A stretch of DNA of 64,000 bases from Chitinophaga sp. Cy-1792 (GTDB lineage Bacteria; Bacteroidota; Bacteroidia; Chitinophagales; Chitinophagaceae), in NCBI RefSeq assembly GCF_011752935.1, contig NZ_VWWO01000002.1:868001-932000 (forward strand), written 5' to 3'. The notes under the pieces were generated by a model, which was not told the DNA's origin, searched no databases, and saw nothing but the letters and a program-made list of their open reading frames with translations. This document shows, piece by piece, positions 55,337-61,045 of this stretch. A program made the translations under genes and the position numbers. Positions within the stretch are counted from its first letter, which is position 1. Every line of letters starts with the position of its first letter.

Positions 55337-56773
55337 ATGAAAATACGGTTATTGTTACTGCTGATATGCTTTTGTAGTGAAACTAACGTGGACGCACAAA
55401 CGCCGGCAGTGTTTAAAACCTCCGATGCAGCGTTGCAAAAGGCCTACGACTGGGCATTACAAACAGCATTGGGTTACCAGGGGAATCCACATGATCCGGT
55501 TGGGCCATGGTATGAAGCCGCACTGCCTTCCCGCAATGCATTCTGTATGCGGGATGTGGCGCATCAGACCATTGGTGCTGCCATCAGTGGTATGGGTAAA
55601 GCCAATAGTAATATGCTGCATGCCTTCGCCGCCAATATTTCTGAAGGTAAAGACTGGTGCTCGTACTGGGAAATCAATAAATATGGGAAGCCGGCGCCGG
55701 AAGATTACCGCAACGATACCGCCTTCTGGTACAACCTGAATGCAAATTTTGATATCATGTTTGCCTGCTGGAAATTGTATAAATGGACAGGGGATCCATC
55801 CTATATCAATGATCCTGTATTCGTGAATTTTTTTGATAATACTGTAGATAAATATATCCGGCACTGGCGTCTGCAGCCAGATTCACTGCTGGTAAGGCCG
55901 CCAAAGCTGCATGCTCCTTCACCATTCAATAACCAGGACAACTTCCATACTTGCAGGGGCTTACCCTCTTACGTAGAAAATGTAAGAGACCTCAGTGTGG
56001 GAGTTGATCTTATCGCAGCCATCTATCGCGGGCTGCTAACCTATTCATCCATTTTAACTATAAAGGGAGATACTGTAAGAGCTGCAATATACCGGCAACA
56101 GGCTGGTTTATATCAGCAACATATCGACCAATACTGGTGGAATCCGCAGGCTACCGGTTATTACACCTGGTATACGCATGCCGGTAAATTTGGGGTGGGA
56201 GAAGGCGAGGTTTTCCTGCTATGGTTTGATGCGCTGACAGATACCACAAGAAGCAATAAAACCATTGAGCACCTGCTGGCGGGCAACTGGAACGTGGAGA
56301 ATATGTCGTACCTGCCGGTAGTACTCTGGCAAAACGGTTACTGGCAGGAGGGGCGTAATTACCTCCTGAAATTAACGGATAAGCATACACTAAGAAGAAC
56401 ATATCCTGAAGTTTCATTTGGCGTGCTGGAAGGCTTTATTCGCGGCCTTATGGGTATTTCGCCTGACGCTGAACATAATCGTATTACTACTTTGTATCGC
56501 GGTAAGCCAGGAGGTGATGCAGCCGTTGATAAATTACAGGTATTGAATAGTACCATTGCTGTAACGGAAACGGATAAACGCAGTAGTTTAGGTAATAAAG
56601 GAAATAGGGCAATTGTCTGGAGAGCTTCATTTGCAGGCGCCTATGGTAAGCTGCTGATAAATGGTAAGCAAACAACAGCCAGCCATTGGCAGGATAATAG
56701 AGGCCATGTTATTTCTTATGCGGACGTGGAAGTAGGTGCGGGAAAGACTTGCATAGCTGCCATTGTTAATTGA
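55337..56773 (+). CDS. Secreted (alpha/alpha)6-barrel protein, probable glycosidase of unassigned family
   Basis: I do not recognise a named family. The 478-residue protein has a signal peptide (SETNVDAQ) and an all-helical pattern typical of six-hairpin glycosidases: QKAYDWALQTALGYQG, GPWYEAALPSRNAFCMRDVA, WYNLNANFDIMFACWKLYKW, CRGLPSYVENVRDLSVGVDL, YYTWYTHAGKFGVGEGEVFL and YPEVSFGVLEGFIRGLMGIS. Candidate catalytic acids are the Asp in FCMRDVAHQ and the Glu in GEGEVFL. It is the only enzyme in this small sigma/FecR/SusC/SusD locus, so it probably acts on the glycan this SusCD imports. Confidence 0.6.
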   Translation: MKIRLLLLLICFCSETNVDAQTPAVFKTSDAALQKAYDWALQTALGYQGNPHDPVGPWYEAALPSRNAFCMRDVAHQTIGAAISGMGKANSNMLHAFAANISEGKDWCSYWEINKYGKPAPEDYRNDTAFWYNLNANFDIMFACWKLYKWTGDPSYINDPVFVNFFDNTVDKYIRHWRLQPDSLLVRPPKLHAPSPFNNQDNFHTCRGLPSYVENVRDLSVGVDLIAAIYRGLLTYSSILTIKGDTVRAAIYRQQAGLYQQHIDQYWWNPQATGYYTWYTHAGKFGVGEGEVFLLWFDALTDTTRSNKTIEHLLAGNWNVENMSYLPVVLWQNGYWQEGRNYLLKLTDKHTLRRTYPEVSFGVLEGFIRGLMGISPDAEHNRITTLYRGKPGGDAAVDKLQVLNSTIAVTETDKRSSLGNKGNRAIVWRASFAGAYGKLLINGKQTTASHWQDNRGHVISYADVEVGAGKTCIAAIVN

Positions 56774-56793
56774 TCAATGCTGATAATAAATGG

Positions 56794-56830
56794 AAAGGTT
56801 GTCTCTACCTGGTAGAGGCAACCTTTTCCT
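56794..56830. terminator. Strong bidirectional terminator
   Basis: The stem AAAGGTTGTCTCTA (56794-56807) pairs with TAGAGGCAACCTTT (56813-56826) around CCTGG, 14 base pairs with one G-T wobble, followed by T-rich sequence on the plus strand. It lies between the convergent genes at 55337 and 56847. On the minus strand the T-richness is weaker, but the stem serves both. Confidence 0.85.
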
Positions 56831-56846
56831 ATTTTATTGACTGCTA

Positions 56847-57437
56847 TTAGAAGTTGAACAGTGCGCCGATGCCCATGATACTAGGTTTATCGTTGGTGAT
56901 ACCTTTCATGTAGCTGAATTTCACTTCTATGTTATGATCTTCACCTACACCAAAGCGAATACCTGCGTTACCAACAGGGCCGGTGGTGCTGGATTTACCG
57001 CTGTAGCTGTAAGAGTTCTCGAAGCTGTCGCTGTAGTTTTCGTTGATGCTCTGGTAATGGTAGCCATAGCCGGCACCCACAAAGAAACCGAAGCGGCTCT
57101 CTACATCAGGGGTAGCGCCACAGCCGATGTTGAGGTTGAACATTACCGGCACATTAAACATAAATTTCAGGTTATTGCTTTCACCGCTGTAAGAGCCACG
57201 GTCGCTGCTATAACTGCCACCCAGTCCAAGGCTCAGCGGAACGCCTACAGAAACAGACATGTTATCTTTCTCAACGAAATTGAAGCGTGGAGAGTAGGTC
57301 AGGCCACCAACAGCAGAGGCATCGCCGCCAGTAGGTTTTGCTACGAATACCACAGCACCGGCACCGTGCATAAAGCTCTGGCCATAGGAGGTATAGCCCA
57401 GTACACAGGCGGCGGCTAACAGAATAAATTTTTTCAA
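56847..57437 (-). CDS. Outer-membrane beta-barrel protein
   Basis: This 196-residue protein has the signal peptide MKKFILLAAACVLGYTSYGQ and alternating beta-strands typical of small outer-membrane barrels: GGLTYSPRFNFVEKDNMSVS, VGVPLSLGLGG, FGFFVGAGYGYHY, GNAGIRFGVGEDHNIEVKFS. It ends in GIGALFNF, with a terminal aromatic residue as outer-membrane barrels have. Serine- and tyrosine-rich loops (DRGSYSGESNN, DSFENSYSYSGKSS) are probably surface exposed. Role unknown; it is a single-gene unit. Confidence 0.8.
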   Translation of the reverse strand: MKKFILLAAACVLGYTSYGQSFMHGAGAVVFVAKPTGGDASAVGGLTYSPRFNFVEKDNMSVSVGVPLSLGLGGSYSSDRGSYSGESNNLKFMFNVPVMFNLNIGCGATPDVESRFGFFVGAGYGYHYQSINENYSDSFENSYSYSGKSSTTGPVGNAGIRFGVGEDHNIEVKFSYMKGITNDKPSIMGIGALFNF

Positions 57438-57833
57438 GTTGTTAGGATTTAGTGATTATAATAATTGGATTTGCTCGTCATAGGTTGCTCTTTTTTAACA
57501 GTGCTGCGCAAAGGAAATATTATTTTTATCACGCGCAGCACGGGGTTATTAAAATCCCATGATCATGTGATCCTGCTCGATAAATATATTTATCTGAAAT
57601 GTATAAATAGAATAGTATAAGATGATTTTATGGGTGTTTTTTTAGAATAAAAGATGAGTGTTATTTTCGTTGAAACTATTGATGCTATTGCGTTTTGCTA
57701 TGATTTGTTGTTTTATGTTCTTTGTAAAATGATTTTGTTCAGATAGCGATTGCTGTTTTTTATATTCATCTTTTCTAGATGTATAATTATGCTTTGAAGA
57801 AATGAGATTGATGAATATTTATTAACTTTATTC
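57438..57833. other. AT-rich intergenic region with palindromes
   Basis: No gene is seen in these 396 bases between divergent genes. It is markedly AT-rich. It contains the perfect 16-base palindrome GATAAATATATTTATC (57579-57594) and, just before it, GATCATGTGATC (57561-57572), an inverted repeat with a 2-base centre. These could be operator sites. No promoter consensus stands out. Confidence 0.4.
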
Positions 57834-58724
57834 ATGCCTATGAATCATGAGATCACCTTTCCGCAGGATTTAACCGCATTTCTGGAATGGATAAAAGTAA
57901 CCACAGAAACCTACTACAGTAACCTGCCTCCTGAAGCAGCCATGCATGGCGCAAAATGGCTGCCATTAACAGACATACAGATCGATGGGCTGGAAGAAAA
58001 GTATGCCATACATTTTGATGTGGAACACAGGGCGTTTCTAAAGGTATTGCATACACTGGATAAGAATTATGAGGAAGAGAAATATGAGGAGGAGACGTGG
58101 GAAGAGGAAAGGGTATTGACGCCGGAAGAACAGGCTAAGTGCGATTTCTGGCATCCACCTTATCGTCCTTCTCTGTTTTATAATTGGATCACAGAACCGG
58201 AGTGGATTGCAAGCCGCCTTGCCTGGATTGAAGATCGTTTTATTACTGATATACTTGGTGTTAACGGGTCGTGGTTGAAGTCCTGGGGGCCGTGCCCGGA
58301 TGCTGATGAGGAAAAAATAAGCATTTTTAAAGCCTGGTATGAAAAAGCTCCCCGCTTTTTGCCGCTTACTGCACATACATTCCTGATGGCTGATGCCGGA
58401 TATGGTCTGAAGCCGGTGTTGTCTGTATGGGGATTTGATACTGCAATCCAGGGGTGGAGCCTCCGGCATTATTTGTTAAGGGAGTTTGGAGATGAGCTTG
58501 GGTTGATGCATGTGGTACATGATTATGATGAAGAATCGGATTATACCTATGTTTATAAGGAACTAAACAGAGGTATTCCGGAACTGGAAGCGCTTCAGAC
58601 TATTAAGCTAAATGACGCGGTTATTCACCACTGGAAAGAAGTGGTAGTTTATTATTGTTACCCTTTTGACAGAAAATGCTGGCAGGGATTCTGGGTAGAA
58701 CCAGATTACCCAATTAAACCATGA
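57834..58724 (+). CDS. SMI1/KNR4 (SUKH)-like cytoplasmic protein
   Basis: This 296-residue protein has no signal peptide. IQIDGLEEKYAIHFDVEHRAFLKVLH is the usual start of the SUKH fold, and LKPVLSVWGFDTAIQGWSLR followed by HYLLREFGDELGL matches its later part. A Glu-rich insert (YEEEKYEEETWEEE, about 81-94) is unusual. SUKH proteins often act as immunity partners of secreted toxins, but many stand alone and do other jobs. No toxin gene is next to it here. Two ATGs (57834, 57840) are equally usable. Its low GC content differs from the PUL genes. Confidence 0.6.
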   Translation: MPMNHEITFPQDLTAFLEWIKVTTETYYSNLPPEAAMHGAKWLPLTDIQIDGLEEKYAIHFDVEHRAFLKVLHTLDKNYEEEKYEEETWEEERVLTPEEQAKCDFWHPPYRPSLFYNWITEPEWIASRLAWIEDRFITDILGVNGSWLKSWGPCPDADEEKISIFKAWYEKAPRFLPLTAHTFLMADAGYGLKPVLSVWGFDTAIQGWSLRHYLLREFGDELGLMHVVHDYDEESDYTYVYKELNRGIPELEALQTIKLNDAVIHHWKEVVVYYCYPFDRKCWQGFWVEPDYPIKP

Positions 58725-58792
58725 CAGTAAAGCAATAGAAAATCCATGTCTCGCGTTTAATCAGCTATCTCTACCTATAAAAGAATTCCCAC

Positions 58793-59335
58793 ATGAAATC
58801 GCTGCTTACGATATGCTGCTTAATTATCTTGTGTCAGGTTTGTGATGCACAGTTGCCAGGGCGCCGGTATATCTGGGATCTTACGGATCAGGGAATGGAA
58901 ATGTCGCCCAGATTCCTTGATTGGATGGAATATAAGGATGGGTTGCGGATAATAGATAGTTTGTCTGTTAAGTACCGGAAGGGGGATGCTAAATCGACAT
59001 TATTATGGATTTTTAATGGCCAGATTAATGTTTGCCTTTTTATTGTAAGAGAGCCTGCTGGTTCCTATGATTTTTATCGGTATAACATGAAAACAGGAAA
59101 AGAACTTTGCATTACGGATTTTTTTGAGAGAAATATACTCAATGGCCTGGTACGTGATAGCCTGTACTTTCGCAATTACTTTGGTTTCCCTTTAGAACCT
59201 ATTTGTCTTTTTACCTGCGTATTATATAGTAGTAATTATCCAAAGCGTCCATTCATGTGTACCGTGCTGCAGGATTTCAGACGTAGTGACCGTGATTTTG
59301 CAAAGTCAGTATTGTATGCCAGAGACATGTATTAG
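58793..59335 (+). CDS. Secreted protein of unknown function
   Basis: I recognise no family. The 180-residue protein has a signal peptide (MKSLLTICCLIILCQVCDAQ) and no further hydrophobic segment. It is rich in aromatic residues and has a YRKGDAKSTLLWIFNGQINVC central strand pair. It follows the SUKH-like gene by 68 bases on the same strand and shares its AT-rich style, so they may form a unit. It converges on the sigma gene at 59346 with a 10-base gap. Confidence 0.7.
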   Translation: MKSLLTICCLIILCQVCDAQLPGRRYIWDLTDQGMEMSPRFLDWMEYKDGLRIIDSLSVKYRKGDAKSTLLWIFNGQINVCLFIVREPAGSYDFYRYNMKTGKELCITDFFERNILNGLVRDSLYFRNYFGFPLEPICLFTCVLYSSNYPKRPFMCTVLQDFRRSDRDFAKSVLYARDMY

Positions 59336-59345
59336 TATAAAAAAA

Positions 59346-59906
59346 CTACAACAACCGCTTCACCGCCACCAGTACCAGTAACAACTCCGGGTTAGTCACC
59401 AGCTGCTGCGTCAGCAGCCGTATGGCCTTGCTCATATGTTTCTCTACCATACTAACACTAATGGATAAACGCAGGGATATCTCTTTATAACTCAATCCCT
59501 GTTCCCGGTGCATCATATATACTGTTCTGCAGCTTTCCGGTAGATGATCGATCGCGACATCCAGCGCCTGCAGAGAGGAAATAGAATTTTCCTGTGTTGT
59601 CGTCAATAAGGCGTTTGCTTCTTCCTGCATATTTTCCAGCCACACCATATCGTGTTTCATTCTTTTCCTGATCACATCAATCAGCAGATTTCTGGCAATT
59701 GTTTTTAATAATGGCAGGGCTTTATCCAGCTCGCTGATGCTATCCAGCCGCTCCCATACCCGCAGGTAACACTGCTGCATCAGGTCCTGTACAAGATGCT
59801 GGTCTTTAGAGTAGTGGCTGAGGTAGCGGTACAGGTGGTCGCGGGAGGCATGATAGAACCTTCCGAAAATTGCTTCCCTATCCTGCATGTTTACCACCAT
59901 AGTCAT
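59346..59906 (-). CDS. ECF-type RNA polymerase sigma factor
   Basis: This 186-residue protein has sigma region 2 (about 10-85: IFGRFYHASRDHLYRYLSHY, VQDLMQQCYLRVWERLD, PLLKTIARNLLIDVIRKR) and region 4 (about 115-170: LPESCRTVYMMHREQGLSYKE, ISLRLSISVSMVEKHMSKAI). Start is either 59906 or the internal Met at 59888 (MQDREAIF). It is divergent from the FecR gene at 60034, a variant of the usual co-linear order, and probably pairs with it and the receptor at 61046. Confidence 0.92.
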   Translation of the reverse strand: MTMVVNMQDREAIFGRFYHASRDHLYRYLSHYSKDQHLVQDLMQQCYLRVWERLDSISELDKALPLLKTIARNLLIDVIRKRMKHDMVWLENMQEEANALLTTTQENSISSLQALDVAIDHLPESCRTVYMMHREQGLSYKEISLRLSISVSMVEKHMSKAIRLLTQQLVTNPELLLVLVAVKRLL

Positions 59907-60033
59907 GCAAAGATAGGTGACCGTTTTCGTTACCAGGATATTACCAAATTGTTAACTCCCCCGGATACACGATTTTTTTGTTGAGGTAAGGGATCGTTGT
60001 TACGTGTAATGATTGAACGCGCAAAAGTTTATC

Positions 60034-60987
60034 ATGGAGGATCATCCAAACTGGCAACGATATATAGATAACCAGCTAACCGAAGCGGAACGTATTTCCC
60101 TGACGGAAAAGCTGCAACATACCGATGACGAGATGCTGGCTGAGCAGCTGCTCCAGGGCTGGCCGGAAGCGGATGTACCGCCTATGCCGAAAGCCCTGGC
60201 TATGCAGCTGGACAACAGTCTGCAATACCTGCTGCCCCCGCAGAAAAGAAACTACCGCCCGCTGCTGTGGTGGGCCGCTGCCGCCATACTGATAGGCATA
60301 CTGATTCACAACATATATCCACCGGCAAAACTTTCACCAGTAGTGCCGCCGGCCAGAGAGCTTGTAAATAATTCCAGTCATGTGCGCAAAATCACCCTGC
60401 CGGATAATACCCAGCTATGGATAACTCCCGGCACCCACGTTGTCATAGACCCCGCATTCGATGAAAAGAACAGGATCGTAAGTCTTGCAGGGGAGGGGTA
60501 TTTCGAAGTGAGCCCCGGCAGCCATCCGTTTATTGTTAATACCGGGAGGATCACCACTACTGTACTGGGAACACACTTTAACGTGGAAGCCTATCCGAAA
60601 GAAAAGAATATCAGTATATCGCTGACTGCTGGTAAGGTAGCGGTACATGGGGCTGATAGTACCCTGCAGCTGAAACCGGGTACCAGACTCATTTACAGGA
60701 AGGCATCCGATGAGTTTGTCACCAGGAAATTTGCTGTGGAAAATGAAAGTAACTGGAAACGCGGTGCCCTCGTACTGGATGACCTGCCATTGGAAACGGC
60801 TTTCAGCCGGCTGGAAGGTCGCTACGGCACCACCTTCCGTTATACACCAGGAGCATTCAATGGCGCGAGGTTTACCGGTGTTTATGAAGCGGCCCCGCTG
60901 GAGGTTGTATTACGCAACATGGCCTTCATTCACGGTTTCCAGTACAAGATCAGGAAAGATACCATATACATACAACAGTACCATTAA
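60034..60987 (+). CDS. FecR-family anti-sigma factor
   Basis: I use ATG 60034 (317 residues, MEDHPNWQRYIDNQLTEAER); the frame opens at a TTG at 60013. A short cytoplasmic domain is followed by one transmembrane helix (about 77-95, LLWWAAAAILIGILIHNIY), a FecR domain (RKITLPDNTQLWITPGTHV, LAGEGYFEVSPG, TTVLGTHFNVEAYP) and a DUF4974-like end (LEVVLRNMAFIHGFQYKIRK). It probably controls the divergent sigma factor at 59346 in response to the receptor at 61046. Confidence 0.93.
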   Translation: MEDHPNWQRYIDNQLTEAERISLTEKLQHTDDEMLAEQLLQGWPEADVPPMPKALAMQLDNSLQYLLPPQKRNYRPLLWWAAAAILIGILIHNIYPPAKLSPVVPPARELVNNSSHVRKITLPDNTQLWITPGTHVVIDPAFDEKNRIVSLAGEGYFEVSPGSHPFIVNTGRITTTVLGTHFNVEAYPKEKNISISLTAGKVAVHGADSTLQLKPGTRLIYRKASDEFVTRKFAVENESNWKRGALVLDDLPLETAFSRLEGRYGTTFRYTPGAFNGARFTGVYEAAPLEVVLRNMAFIHGFQYKIRKDTIYIQQYH

Positions 60988-60993
60988 TAAAAA

Positions 60994-61017
60994 ATGCTCC
61001 GCTGGCAGGCGGAGCAT
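60994..61017 (+). repeat. Hairpin between fecR and the receptor gene
   Basis: ATGCTCCGC (60994-61002) pairs perfectly with GCGGAGCAT (61009-61017) around the loop TGGCAG. An A-run precedes it, and a weak AAAAACA/TGTTTTT stem (from 61020) follows. It resembles the element at 49997 in position and A-run context, with a different stem sequence. Confidence 0.6.
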
Positions 61018-61045
61018 CAAAAACATGTGTTTTTAAAGATTACTT

